NCBI GenBank assembly: GCA_961205875.1
Contig: OY540809.1
Coordinates: 46,900,608-46,964,607, forward strand
Length of the DNA: 64,000 bases
Direction of reading: 5' to 3'
From: Sialis fuliginosa
Lineage: Eukaryota; Arthropoda; Insecta; Megaloptera; Sialidae
How positions within the stretch are numbered: the stretch's first letter is position 1; each line of letters starts with the position of its first letter. Below the pieces are notes generated by a model that was not told the DNA's origin, made no database searches, and saw nothing but the letters and a program-made list of their open reading frames with translations. The position numbers and the translations under genes were made by a program. Positions 12,201 to 22,169 of the stretch are shown piece after piece.

Positions 12201-12896
12201 TTGGAGTTTGTTGATGACTTTGACAAGTTTCGCGCACGCGTTGTAGTAAGTAAACACCAACGGTATTAAAACAGTGGTGATATTATGAAAATTATTTTGT
12301 ACGGTGAAAGATGCCAACTGTGTTACAATTAGTTGAAGTGTCACTGCTCTAAATTCCATAACTAATCCATAGATACTAGTACAGAATTAATACCCCATTT
12401 GAATGTAATTGCTAGCTAACAAATTTTGTTAGGTCCTTTATAATACAGGACATAAATCACTCAATTTAGGCATTTTGATGAATTGTAAATTAAAATTACA
12501 TTCAAATGATTTATAATGAAGTCATGTAACTTATCATTGGTCGCTAAATAAATTTTATGAAAAAATATACTATTAATTCAGCTTAAAAAAAAAACTTTGA
12601 GTTCAGTTTTGTTCGTTTTTATTTTGTACACCTTACTGCCCTTTACCTACTAAGCACGGCAGTATGGTTTGTGGATGTTAACCCGGGTAACACCGGGTCA
12701 AATGCGCTAGTAGCAACTATTTCATATAACTTTTCATTTAAAACAACATTAATTGAATTTTGTATTCTTTCAGACAAAAAGTACACTTGGCTGGGAAATC
12801 GAAAACGAGAAAGGAGCTGTCGTTATTTGTTTCAAAGTTCCAGTTTACTTCCGTTTATCTAATACATATAATGGAAATATTACTGATCATCGTTAG
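6275..12896 (+). CDS. NPC2-like (ML domain) secreted protein, complete; exons 6275-6344, 8968-9075, 11095-11261, 12774-12896
   Basis: The spliced product has 155 residues and is probably an extracellular sterol, fatty-acid or odorant carrier of the NPC2 family. Residues 1-17 (MYSTILIVFFIFTFSSA) form a signal peptide with likely cleavage after SSA. The mature protein opens VDFQNCGS, the family's DCGS-type motif. Six cysteines at 23, 37, 42, 88, 93 and 134 match the three conserved disulfides, and N51 (NVT) and N144 (NIT) are possible glycosylation sites. All splice sites are canonical: donors GTGAGT, GTATGT and GTAAGT, with acceptors ending TAG or CAG. The joined frame closes exactly, with introns in phases 1, 1 and 0. 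The last two phases match the upstream paralogue. Introns of 2.6, 2.0 and 1.5 kb are largely transposons. The C-terminal tail after VPVYF (about 15 residues) is slightly longer than in the neighbour. An AATAAA lies at 13074-13079. The ligand cannot be inferred. Confidence 0.92.
6600..7351 (+). mobile_element. GCTTCCTCG-ended repeat element, copy in NPC2-like intron 1
   Basis: About 750 bp. It begins CATCTGCCAAGTAAATGCAC then TGCTTCCTCG, and ends CGAGGAAGCAA, giving short inverted ends. The middle holds GTGTCACCCCTCCCCCTTAC and a GACAGACGGACG-rich tract. At least eight copies or fragments occur in the window in both orientations, making this the most abundant family here. The superfamily is not recognised. 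Confidence 0.65.
7865..8000 (+). repeat. Repeat tail with GGACGGACGG and GGAACCCTAA
   Basis: Closely matches positions 150-285 of the window (CAGTAAAAATTTCAAGTTTC, then GACTGAAAAGGACGGACGG, then TTTCTTCGGAACCCTAA). Both copies end in the same place, so it is a defined end of a dispersed element. The other end was not recognised. Confidence 0.5.
8239..8938 (-). mobile_element. Helitron family A, short copy
   Basis: On the minus strand it starts TCTATATCTATATATG near 8938, runs through CATGTCCTGACTGATTCATC and CAGCCGAAACCCC, and ends with CACGCGAGCGAAGCCGCGGG and GCAGCTAC at 8239. This matches the complete copy at 47216-48889, whose end is CTAG. Here the last base differs (CTAC). Two units each of two related 135-bp tandem repeats lie inside. 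It sits in intron 1 of the NPC2-like gene, 29 bp before exon 2. Confidence 0.75.
9099..9168 (+). repeat. Fragment of GCTTCCTCG-ended element
   Basis: Matches the family's right end: ACCAAGTTTCATTAATATCG, GTTCAGTGGTTCATGAG and GCGAGGAAGCAA, with the intervening 150 bases deleted. It starts 24 bp after the donor of NPC2-like exon 2. Confidence 0.55.
9643..10056. mobile_element. TA-flanked MITE with CAGGGTGATTCAG ends
   Basis: 414 bp in NPC2-like intron 2. The inverted ends are CAGGGTGATTCAGTACTGTC and its near-complement, about 35 bp, continuing through GTGCCAAACTT. The flanking dinucleotide is TA on both sides. TA duplication fits Tc1/mariner-type elements. No coding. Confidence 0.7.
10080..11046 (+). 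repeat. Tandem fragments of GCTTCCTCG element, interrupted by a TTAA element
   Basis: Two partial copies of the family's left end occur side by side. One runs from about 10130 and resumes after the insertion at 10906; the other is at 10959-11045. Both are preceded by TTAGTAAGCATAA, so a unit of roughly 130 bp was duplicated before the TTAA element inserted into the first copy. The intact family sequence (AACAATTTAAATAAAAA) serves as the empty site. Confidence 0.55.
10193..10905. mobile_element. TTAA-flanked MITE with GGGGGTATTCTGGTC ends (piggyBac- or Kolobok-type)
   Basis: 713 bp. Inverted ends are GGGGGTATTCTGGTCTAGAA and its reverse complement, flanked by TTAA at 10189-10192 and 10906-10909. 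The uninterrupted host sequence elsewhere has a single TTAA, proving a 4-bp duplication. TTAA specificity fits piggyBac or Kolobok; the ends do not decide between them. It lies in NPC2-like intron 2, 189 bp before exon 3. Confidence 0.75.
11745..12110. repeat. Dispersed repeat (ATCGAATATTTTTAAAGATA block), copy 1
   Basis: About 360 bp shared with 23278-23625, including TTCAACGAGATATTCACGCG, GCCGTCCACAGGTTTGATCT and the tail CCAATGGGACCGAAAAAA followed by ACACCCTAATGT. A degenerate relative lies at 30697-30900. Ends and class are not recognised. Confidence 0.5.
12118..12452. mobile_element. 335-bp Harbinger-type MITE (TGTCCGG), copy in NPC2-like intron 3
   Basis: Exactly 335 bp between direct TAA triplets (12115-12117 and 12453-12455). 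The left end is TGTCCGGTATTATAAAGGAG and the right end complements it (one change). The next bases, GCTAGCAAATTTGCTAG, form a further internal palindrome. The minus strand has an open frame starting MEFRAVTLQLIVTQLASFTV that recurs in all copies. A 3-bp TWA duplication fits PIF/Harbinger. Confidence 0.75.
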
Positions 12897-13731
12897 CTTT
12901 ACCATTAAAAACCTATTTGTATTAAAATAGAGGAGCAACCAAAGATAATTTAAGCTTTATTACATAAAACTAAAGTGGTGATTAAGTATAATTTATTTTA
13001 TTATTTTACAAGAGTGGATCGAAATTTCTTTCTTGAGTGGAAATCACTTAAATTCTTAATTCAAATGATATAAAATAAAACGGTTCCTCCCCCCCATCTC
13101 CCCTTATTTTTATTTTAAGTATAGTTATAGAAAAAAATACATTTTAGAAAAAATAAAGGAAAAAATGTTGTAAATATAAATTATGAATAATAATAAAAAT
13201 TAGATCTGTCAAAATTTGTAATATTTTTATGAATTTTTAAATTTTGTATACAAAATGTTTGTATTATAATTATATTATGCAATTTATCAATGATAAAATA
13301 TCAAATAGCATTTAAAATAAAATAATTAAAATTGTATTTTGTAGTTGTATTTTGATAAAATGGAATTTCGCTTTGGTAAGGTAAGTGCCTTTTTGAAATA
13401 AATAATAATATTTAAATAAATTTATGTAAATCTATATCAATTGAGAGAAAGTATGTGTTTGACCGAAGTAAATTCTAAAAATTACTGAACCGATTTTAGT
13501 GAAACCTGCACCAACGTGTTCGTTTAAATCTCAGAAGTGCTGTAGGTTACATAATCGTCACGCTATCACTTCAAACAGCTGAGCAATGAATATTTATATT
13601 TTTATATATCCGGGTAACTCCGGATCCTATCAGCTATAATTGCATAAAAATCAGAGTTTCTAAAAGCGTGGTACGAGGGTTGCTATTTATATTTCTGTTA
13701 TTTTGTAAATTTTCATGCATACATGGTGTCT
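12897..13731. other. 3' region of the NPC2-like gene
   Basis: After the stop at 12896 the likely 3' UTR runs to at least the AATAAA at 13074-13079 (a further AATAAA-like site lies near 13153). The rest is AT-rich, with GAACCGATTTTAGTGAAACC resembling a degraded repeat. No exon is seen. Confidence 0.5.
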
Positions 13732-14286
13732 AAATAACAGGGGGTAGTATGGGGATCTCGGAAACTATAAGAGATAGAGATTCGGTTAAATGAGAGAAAA
13801 GTTACCTTTAAGAGGGGGCAGTTCAATGGTGTATTTACATTTCACAAAAATTTCATAGCCTACTAGATATTAGCCAAAAACCATTTTAGTCCGAATTTTT
13901 CCATCGTGAATATTTCTTAAGCGACTTGAAATCTAAAAAAATGTTTCAAATAAATGCTGTAGGGTTTAGTATTGCCTATTTAGAAATATTTTTTTAATTT
14001 TCAGAAATCTCGTAGTTTTTGAGATATGAGACTAACTTATGTTTTCTTAAATAGAAGCAATATAAAATTTTGTCATTTTTGAATAGAAGATTTTATTATC
14101 TTATCAATGATATGCAATTTGATGAACTTACTTTTCAAAATATCTCAAAAAATGATTAAAAAGTATTTTTTATTTATTTAATATAATGTACGATCCAAAG
14201 ATGGCTATGACAATCAAAAATAAGATTTAAAAACGACTTGTAGTTTCCGAGATCCCCATACTGTACCCTGGTATTTAGACACCCTG
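13732..14286. mobile_element. TA-flanked MITE with CAGGGTGTCTAAATA ends
   Basis: 555 bp, flanked by TA. The inverted ends extend over about 50 bp: CATGGTGTCTAAATAACAGG on the left and the complement of CAGGGTGTCTAAATACCAGG on the right, followed by GTATGGGGATCTCGGAAACT on both arms. Non-coding; probably Tc1/mariner-type. Confidence 0.7.
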
Positions 14287-14753
14287 TATATTAACATACA
14301 TACATAATGAATTCAAGGGACTCAAACTTAAAATTTTCAATCAAAAATGCGGCGAACTAAAGTTAAATGTAGAGGTATATTTCCATGGGCATTTTTTCTT
14401 AGAATTGAGCGTACTTTCACATAGGGGGGGGGGGGGGGGGTTAGCCAAGGTTGGTCGGAGAATTGACCCACCCTAATATATATATTATATTATTTATTTA
14501 ATATTGTTATAAAACAGGATTGCACTAATTATTTGTAAGCAAGTTTGTACGAAATCAGTCTGTACATTGTTGTCTATGGTTATGGGTCAGAGTGAGAGAG
14601 AGAGGGGATGAGAGACATCGAGTGAGACAGACGTGCCCATCCTGCGTATGGATTTTCCATTCTGCGCACGGAATTGGGTCAGAGGTCACGCCAAATGCCT
14701 TTCAACCGACACTGGCGCGTATCTACAGATCGTTTACAAACTTACATTACATT

Positions 14754-15107
14754 GGTCACGTTCACGACTGACCAGTGAACAGTGAACAACGAGCTTTGAT
14801 TGGTTGATTCATGGAATTTCTGGTGGAATGTACCAGAAATTTAAACAATGTCATTTTTTAAGCGTGTAAGGAAGTGAGACAGAAATAACTAGTGTTCTGA
14901 CAGAAACGCTCAACATGAAGTGAACATAAAAGTCCTTTGGTTAGCCTGGTCACTAGTTTCTATCTCTTTCTAGTTACTTCTATCTCACTTCCTTACATGT
15001 TTAAAAAATGACATTGTTTAAATTTCTGGTACATTGCACCAGATTTTCCATGAATCAACCAATCAAAGCTCGTTGTTCACTGTTTTTGGTCAGTCGTAAA
15101 CGTGACC
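14754..15107. repeat. Long foldback (about 135-bp arms)
   Basis: The left arm (GGTCACGTTCACGACTGACC onwards through GAACAACGAGCTTTGATTGG and TTAAACAATGTCATTTTTTA) is repeated in reverse complement on the right up to 15107. About 85 bp of spacer holds ACTAGTGTTCTGACAGAAAC. No clear target duplication was found. Confidence 0.65.
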
Positions 15108-16070
15108 ATTATCTAGACGGCACAAGACTTTTTTATACATCATGATACAGATGAAAAGTTAACACTTTCTTACATTACATTAATTGTTGTTTTTGTTAAT
15201 GTTTGAGATTTAATTTAATTATATTGTGATTTTATTTCAAATGCTTTTTTTTATAAATCGTTATAATAATTTTTCCGTTTAAAAAAAATATCGTTTTGTC
15301 AATGACTTCTTATTTATTTGATATTTCAACAGTTTAAAACAGATATTATTACTTCTATACATAGATAACTAGATTATTCATATTAAAATTATTTTTAAAT
15401 AAAAACTATTATTTTTTGGTCAATTCATTTATCACTTTCTGTTGTTATAAAACAAAAACATAGGCAACCTAAATAACATTTGTGCTAGAAAGTAATATAA
15501 GTTAATTAAATCCAAATAAATGACTGCAATCTTCCTCTACAACGTAGACTTTTCGTCGTATCAAATATAAACAAACTCATAAATAAATAATATCGGTTCA
15601 GTGGTTCATGAGTTATGCGTGTAACAAGGATTCAGAGACAGACGGATACACACACAGACAGACACGGAACGAAAAGTGTTTGTCTTGACGTGAAACGGAA
15701 AGATCAATTTACAATTTTGAAACGATCACAAAGCTTCTCGTATCTTCGATATTGCGAAGAAGCAAAATAAATATGTTTAATGTTAAAAATAAAATAAATC
15801 AAAACGAAAGTATTAATATAATGAATTCATAATGATCCAATCACAGTAATAATAGGTATTCAGTATGCCACTGACATTGTCCTTATTACAAAATACGACT
15901 TTATTATCTGCGTATATTTTTTATTATGAAAACATATTATTACATGATTGAAGCCTGAATATATAATTTTATTCTAGGCTGACCTCATTTCACAAATGCA
16001 CTGAAATACATGCATATCTCTTTATATTTAATAGAAAAATTATTATATTCAGTTATTTATAGTAGATATA
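15108..16070. other. Intergenic AT-rich stretch with one repeat fragment
   Basis: No exon recognised. At 15591-15766 it contains the right-hand third of the GCTTCCTCG-ended element (TATCGGTTCAGTGGTTCATG to TTGCGAAGAAGCAAAA) on the + strand. Confidence 0.5.
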
Positions 16071-16072
16071 CA

Positions 16073-16660
16073 CAGTGCCGGCCTTAGCAAATCTGGCGCC
16101 CTGAGCGAAATTTATTTTTCCGCACTCTCAAAAAAATTCAATTAAAATTGATAAATTAACAAATAACTTGAATAAATTCATATCTCAGCTTAGCGCGATC
16201 CTACAGACTCAAACTTTGTTTTAAATATAGCTTACATTATTAACTTTAAGATTATCAAATGCCCTCCTATTATGAACAAATTAAAATTGATAAATCAACA
16301 AATAAGTTGATTAGTTAGTATCTCAGTTAATACCTTATTAAAGGTTTTCTGGGTTGCTGAATAAGTATTTGTTAGTTAGCAGCTATCAATTGATTTTGAT
16401 GTTAATCGGATTAGAGTTTTTTTATTATTTATTTTGATGTATTATCTCACCAATTTTGACTTGGTATACTAATTTTTATACGTTTCTAAAGTCATTGAAG
16501 GGAACATGGAATTCATGTATTGTTCTCCATAACTGTTAATTAATTTACGGCCATACTATGTATGAAATATAAATTATGACCTTCCCTGAATTCATTCTGA
16601 CTATTTTCGCCATGTTGTCTGTGTGTCTGTCGATCAGTAAACGCTGTGATTAATCGTTTT
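16073..16660. repeat. hAT-like end fragment, then repeat related to the ACTTCCATG family
   Basis: CAGTGCCGGCCTTAGCAAAT at 16075 is a hAT-type left end followed by GGCGCCCTGAGCG. The right end was not found. From about 16380 the sequence (GATTTTGATGTTAATCGG, CAATTTTGACTTGGTATAC, GGGAACATGGAATTCATGTA) is a diverged version of blocks in the ACTTCCATG family, repeated at 17480-17790. Confidence 0.4.
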
Positions 16661-16673
16661 ATATTTTTTAGTA

Positions 16674-17206
16674 CAGTAAAAGCTCTTTATTCGCGGGGAA
16701 TATGTTCCATAAATATGCCGCGAATACAGAAACCGTGAATACGGAATGGTAATTTATATGGGATTATAGGGGATACGTTCCTAGGTGACAAAATAAATAA
16801 ACAAATACAATATAAAAAAATCAATTTAATTGAAGTTTTTGACCATATTGATTAATTATTATCTTCAGGCTTAGGCAATGGTTTAACGAATTTTGTAATT
16901 TTTTCTTGTTTGGCAGTTTTTAAAAGCTCCTTCAATTCAGACTGATATTCAGCAGTGGCATTAATAATTTTCCTCTCAAAAATAAGACTTCGTTCCATAG
17001 ACGGATCAATTTTCATAAAGAAATCACAAAGCTCATTTGCCATTCTTAAACCTTCACTAAGATTTTTTAAATTAAATGTCACGTTTTCTGATTAGATCCG
17101 CGAATAAAGAAATCTTTAGCCGCGAATATAGGAATTGGGTCGCATTTTTTTTATCCGCGAATAGTGAAAACGCGAATGAAGGAAGCGCGAATAAGGAGCT
17201 TTTACT
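16674..17206 (-). mobile_element. Tigger/pogo-type MITE with transposase tail remnant
   Basis: 533 bp. The left end is CAGTAAAAGCTCTTTATTCG. The right end is its near-complement, reading GCGAATAAGGAGCTTTTACT. The flanks are TA, with the right edge blurred by one base. Further GCGAATA motifs cluster at both ends. The minus strand at 17082-16852 encodes the end of a Tigger-like DDE transposase, so this is an internally deleted derivative. It sits inside a tandemly repeated host sequence at its TTAATTTTCATCTGGGAAG junction. Confidence 0.75.
16852..17082 (-). pseudogene. C-terminal remnant of Tigger (pogo) transposase
   Basis: 76 codons ending in TAA. The central run DPSMERSLIFERKIINATAE and the tail segment AKQEKITKF match the C-terminal region after the DDE domain of Tigger/Jerky-like transposases, where a DP..ER....R.I..AL..Y pattern is usual. 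No catalytic DDE residues and no helix-turn-helix are present. The upstream frame is lost at the element's edge, so it cannot encode an active enzyme. It lies entirely within the MITE at 16674-17206. Confidence 0.65.
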
Positions 17207-17207
17207 T

Positions 17208-18122
17208 AATTTTCATCTGGGAAGAAAACCTGCTATTTTTTACAACCAGAAACGGATTTTTGAAAATTTTCTAATTATTTTTAAAATATAAATATGTGTA
17301 GGTGTGTATATATGTATATTTGTACAATTTGCATTGAACGTAGACAGTCTGGCGTCGTACGGCGTATTTTAACATGTACTGAACCGTAAAAACCGATATT
17401 TTTATTTCGGTTCTGTTCCGGTTTTCGTTCCGGCAAAAAATAACGATTTTTCCGGTTCAGTTCCGGTTCGAAGCCCTGGTTATCAGCTATCAATTGATTT
17501 TGATGTTAATCGGTGTAGGGATTTTGGAAATATTCGAAATTTTGTACCTATTGCGAGTATTATCTTACCAATTTTGACTTGGTACACTTATGTTTATACA
17601 TGTCTAAATAGTCATTGAAGGGGACATGGAATTCATGTATTGTTAATATACGGCCATACTATGTATGAAATATAAATTTTGACCTTCCCTGAATCCATTC
17701 TGACTATTTTCACCATGTTGTCAGTGTGTCTATCTGTTTGTCGGTCGATCAGTAGACGCTGTGATTTATCGTTTTATATTTAGTATTCATTTTCACCTCC
17801 TATTTTTTACAACCAGAAACGGATGTGAATTTTTGAAAATTTTCGTATTATTTTTAAAATATAAATATGTGTAGGTGTGTATATATGTATATTTGTACAA
17901 TTGTGACTATTTTCGCCATGTTGTCTGTGTGTCTGTCTGTTTGTCGGTAGATGCTGTGATTAATCGTTTTATATTTAGTATTAATTTTCATCTGGGAAGA
18001 AAACCTGCTATTTTTTACAACCAGAAACGGATTTTTGAAAATTTTCGTATTTTTTTAAAATATAAATATGTGTAGGTGTGTATATATGTATATTTGTACA
18101 ATTGTGACTATTTTCGCCATGT
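17208..18122 (+). repeat. Tandem modules with ACAACCAGAAACGGA core
   Basis: A module reading CTATTTTTTACAACCAGAAA, CGGATTTTTGAAAATTTTC and ATAAATATGTGTAGGTGTGT occurs at about 17233, 17800 and 18008, and again at 18439 beyond a Helitron fragment. Spacers include the TTCGCCATGTTGTCTGTGTG block. The array appears to have grown by unequal duplication, then been interrupted by Tigger and Helitron insertions. Confidence 0.55.
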
Positions 18123-18424
18123 AGAACTTTTGATTCTACACAATTCTTTAATACATTATTTTGTTCTATATTGAACGGTATAGGCAGCGTATTACAAAAC
18201 AGCGCGCCGACGACAAAATTTTTTCCGACTTGATTTACTATTATCGTCACTGCTTAGTTCTTATGTTACCTAACATAAAAAAATATAGCCTATAACCTGG
18301 CCAGAGAACGTACCTATGAATTAAAAAAAAAACACGTAAATCGGATAAGTGGTTCTCGAGTGATAAGGTAACTAACGGACAGACAGACAGACAGAGAGAC
18401 GTTGAGCTTTATATATATTAAGGA
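18123..18424 (-). mobile_element. Helitron family B, 5' end fragment
   Basis: On the minus strand it starts at 18424 with TCCTTAATATATATAAAGCT preceded by A, as expected of a Helitron 5' end. It continues through CTCTCTGTCTGTCTGTCTGT and CGAGAACCACTTATCCGATT to AGAATCAAAAGTTCTACATG. The full-length copy is 33685-34564. The 3' half with the hairpin and CTAG is missing. Confidence 0.65.
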
Positions 18425-18610
18425 TTAATTTTCACCTCCTATTTTTTACAACCAGAGACGGATTTTTGAAAATTTTCGTATTATTTTTAAAATATAAATA
18501 TGTGTAGGTGTGTATTTGTACAATTTGCATTGAACGTAGACAGTCTGGAAGCGTTCGCGTCGTACGGCGCGGCGCCATCCCGGCTGCGCGTCGATATCGA
18601 CCCACACCCG

Positions 18611-18644
<34 letters not shown>

Positions 18645-19230
18645 ATTGCAACATAACAGCCAACAGACAAACAGTGTTCCATAAACAACGGTGCACATTT
18701 TACCAAATACATATAGAATATTTTACGTGGCACTCAAATACTATTTTGAAAATATCGATGAATCAATTTATTTTGACATTTATGTATTATTTTTATAAAA
18801 TAATTTTCAAGAAAATTGAAATGTCAAGTAAAAGTAGTTATTAGATATATTTATGATGATAATATTTTAAATATCGATGCAAATGTATAAATATGTATGT
18901 AGAATTTATGAAGATGACCATTTTTTAATGATTTTTATTTTGATTTCGAGGCTTTTAGGTCATAAATAAAATAAAATAGTTATTTGAGATATAATATATT
19001 TTGATAAACGTTTCGTCTTGTTGAAGACTTCATCAGTGTCTGGTTAATAACAATTATAAATATACAAATTTCTATTTTACAATCGGAATATTTTCAAACA
19101 TTTCTCATGGAATTTATTTTATTAATCAATTACGTTTTCACGTAACACAAAAAATGTTTTATATATTTAAAATAAACCTACACGCGAAGTCACAGGGATA
19201 TTCTATCAATAAATAAAACGTACTGATTTT
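18425..19230. other. Tandem module, CpG-rich patch and (CA)n microsatellite
   Basis: The fourth tandem module (18439-18500) is followed by AACGTAGACAGTCTGGAAGC and an unusually CpG-dense patch (18545-18610; GTCGTACGGCGCGGCGCCAT). A pure CA dinucleotide run follows (about 18613-18641). The rest is AT-rich. GTTTCGTCTTGTTGAAGACT at 19010 is a small inverted repeat. No exon is supported. Confidence 0.5.
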
Positions 19231-19232
19231 TT

Positions 19233-20104
19233 ACTTTCCTATACCATGTATATGAAATATAATAAGTAAGTATAGTGAAGCCGATTTTTTTCGAACTCCG
19301 GATTTTGATGGAATTATCTATTTTGACCTTCCCTTAATCCATTCTGACTATTTTCGCCATGATGTCTGTGTGTTAGCGCTGTAATTCAAATACGACAAAT
19401 CGTAGAAGGGTGAAATTTTATATTTAAGATTAATTTTTGTCTGGGAAGAAAACGTCCTATTTTTGAAAACGATCATCTTGAATTTTTCGAATTACTTTGA
19501 AACAGTGCGAAATAGAGAAAAATGGGCAAGTTAAAAATTGTAGGTAATATCTATATCTATAATTTATGTTCTATTCATTTTTTCGTAAAAACGAATTTTT
19601 GAAAGACATTTTTTTTAATTATAATTGAAATGGTTCATAACAGAGGAGAAATATCTGGCATGAGTGTCATGGGACTTTCTTATACGTATTACAGAGATTG
19701 AACAGTGTGTGTGTTTGCCGTAGGTAACATGGGACTTTCTTATACGTAATACTGAGAGTGAACTGTGTAGGTGAATCTAAATAATTACATAAAAAATTAT
19801 TTCTGGCTAAATCATAAATGTTGGAAAAAAATGTATAGGGAATAAATTATAGATAATAACATACTCGACATTTTTTATCTTAAACAATTTTTTCTTATTT
19901 CAAAAATAATTCAAAAATCCAAAAATTTACAAGAGGAAACATCCGTTTTCAGTTATTACGTTAAAAAAATCACTTGTTATATAATGGAGAGAATAATATT
20001 ACCTATATTATTGATTTTGTTCTATCTTGTTAGTTTGTTAGAAATGTTTGAATAAACAAAGAATCACGTATACAATTCACTATTAGGACTACGTATAAGA
20101 AAGT
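19233..20104. mobile_element. ACTTTCTTATAC-ended element, copy 1
   Basis: 872 bp with inverted ends ACTTTCCTATACCATG and CGTATAAGAAAGT. Internal copies of the end (ATGGGACTTTCTTATACGTA) occur twice, near 19669 and 19728. Shared blocks include TAGTGAAGCCGATTTTTTTC and CCATGATGTCTGTGTG. The other full copy is 50743-51660. The class is unassigned. Confidence 0.65.
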
Positions 20105-21343
20105 CCCGTGGTTTCCCATTTTAATTGAGCTAAAGCAAATATGCACGATTTTATAACCGATGTTATTTCCTCAAGAAAATTGTACTCTCGCCAACAAGTA
20201 TTACTATTTCTCTTTAAACCCGTTTTCCCTCCTTGGGGATCACATTTTCCAGATTTCATATTTCCCACACAATCTTGCATAACTCATTTACACCTAAATG
20301 AAATTTCAGCATTCCCTGGTTTGAATAACTCCTAATATAGGTATATAAAGTACGGCGCACATTCTCAACATTTATTACTGCGGTAGATTAAAAACATTCC
20401 ACCCAAAAATTTATAAGAAATAATGTTACCGTAATAATGTATTCTAATTTTATATACAATATTTAGGTATCAATTGATACGTGAATTTGATATACATCAG
20501 GTGGAACAACAACAAAATATATTAGATACAAATCAATACTTCCTTGGTCTAAAATCTAAATAATCATTCATTATGTTACTGAAAATCGATAATACGTAAC
20601 TGTTTATCAAATTTCATAACTATATCATGAGTTCTGAAGAAATAGAATACAAAATTAAAAATAACCTGAAATGGAAATATTAAATAAAAATTTCGAAATC
20701 GGAGAACAACTTTTTTTTTTAAACGATCACAAAACTTCCCATATCTTCGATACTTATTCGAAATTATTAATTTTGCTTTGAAACGAGAAGCTTCGTGATC
20801 GTTTTTAAAGAGAAAAATAATTCTACTACTGAACAAAAACTTTCCAGTTGATTTCAAGGAAAAATACATATATTCAATATCTTTTTGTACAAAATATTTT
20901 TACCAGAAAATCAACCCCTTTGTGATATTTCACCGTTCCCAGACTATTGTGACATATTACATACCCCTATAAATAGGGGGTGCGTGTGTATATATACATA
21001 TATTAGAGATACTCCAGTAAGAGTTATGACAGCCACCATTTTTATCTAAATCCATCGATGACGCGACTAATTCAAAAATTAATTTTAGCTAGCATAAAAT
21101 TGAAATTGAAAATAATGTAATAATATGAAGTATATTTAATGATATTGATATTGATTCGAGCTGTCAGAACTCTTGCTATGAGTATCTCTAATATGTATAT
21201 TTATATGTCTGTGTGTGCGTGCGTCCTCGTAATAAATAAATTAAACATAGATATCGATTTAAACCCTAATAAGCATCATCAGAATGCATGGAAACTGAAC
21301 TAACGTTTATTATTTTAGAATGCGTATTACTGCGATGTACGTA
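20105..21343. other. Intergenic stretch with a 200-bp MITE-like unit
   Basis: No gene found. At about 21003-21199 inverted ends TTAGAGATACTCCAGTAAG and the complement of TTAGAGATACTCATAGCAAG flank a small unit, each followed by AGTT.TGACAGC and bordered by ATA. At 20690-20800 there is a scrambled piece of the GCTTCCTCG family (AAATCGGAGAACAAC, AACGATCACAAAACTTCCCA). Confidence 0.45.
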
Positions 21344-21741
21344 CAGTCGCCTGCAGAACTCGTCTGGCACCCTAAAGGCTAGAATCACTTACAACAGATT
21401 CCAAATTTAAAGACAAACATCATCGGTTATCTTTTTCTACCAAGTTTACTATATTTAAATACTAAAATTCGGAATATCAAATATTTATTGCCACAAAAAT
21501 TACGTAGGTATTTAATTTTCAATAGATTACATAATAATTTAATTGCACAAATATATATGAGTACCTATTATAAACGAAGAGTAGTTCTTTATCTAGCAAA
21601 TGAATTTCTAAATATCTGTCTTTGTTTGATACATGGAGAAATGATTTAAATATTATAATTGCACAAATGAGAGGAGCCTATACTAAGTTTGTGATAAACG
21701 AAAATGAATACAAACTGCAAGACCATTAATGCAGGTGACTG
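21344..21741 (-). mobile_element. CAGTCGCCTGCA mariner-type MITE, copy 1
   Basis: 398 bp flanked by TA. Ends CAGTCGCCTGCAGAACTCGT and CATTAATGCAGGTGACTG give inverted ends of about 14 bp. Five copies lie in the window (21344, 27114, 27545, 32311, 39244). They share GATACATGGAGAAATGATTT and ACAGATTCCAAATTT. TA duplication and CAGT ends fit Tc1/mariner-derived MITEs. No coding potential is seen. Confidence 0.75.
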
Positions 21742-21856
21742 TACATATACAAATTTGTTTGGACCAAACAGCAGTTCAACTATAATTAGAATTAGAATAT
21801 ATAAATTATAAAGTTGAATGTATTGGCAGGATAGGTACGTTATGACCTTTTTTTAC

Positions 21857-21985
21857 TTCCATGTCCTGAAAGAAATGGAAGTATTGTAATACCATCGTGT
21901 CCGAGATAATGACAGATTCTGAATGTACTAACTTCAAAACTTAAAGAAAAGTTAATTTCCGCATGGCGGCTGTGCGTGTGTAGAA
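21857..21985 (+). repeat. Fragment of the ACTTCCATG-ended element
   Basis: Left end ACTTCCATGTCCTGAAAGAA through GGAAGTATTGTAATACCATC to GGCGGCTGTGCGTGTGTAG, then the similarity stops. Confidence 0.55.
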
Positions 21986-22169
21986 TTTTCTTTTTTTTGA
22001 AAATATGACACGAAAGAGCGAAATAATTAAATCTTTATCCTACCAAAGTCTTGTATTTATATCTACATCTTCGTCTAAATTTTTAAAACCATTGATTTGA
22101 TATTTTTGAAAATAGAATGATATTTTTGTCAATCGTTGTTTATGTTAAAATACGGCAAACATTACTTAA

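Noticed and set aside
12671-12862. Plus-strand frame overlapping NPC2-like exon 4
   Set aside because: It is in a different frame from the spliced NPC2-like product, which keeps the conserved sixth cysteine and closes properly.
18432-18844. Three overlapping open frames around the CA repeat
   Set aside because: They are created by the (CA)n microsatellite, which is open on both strands, and by a repeated module.
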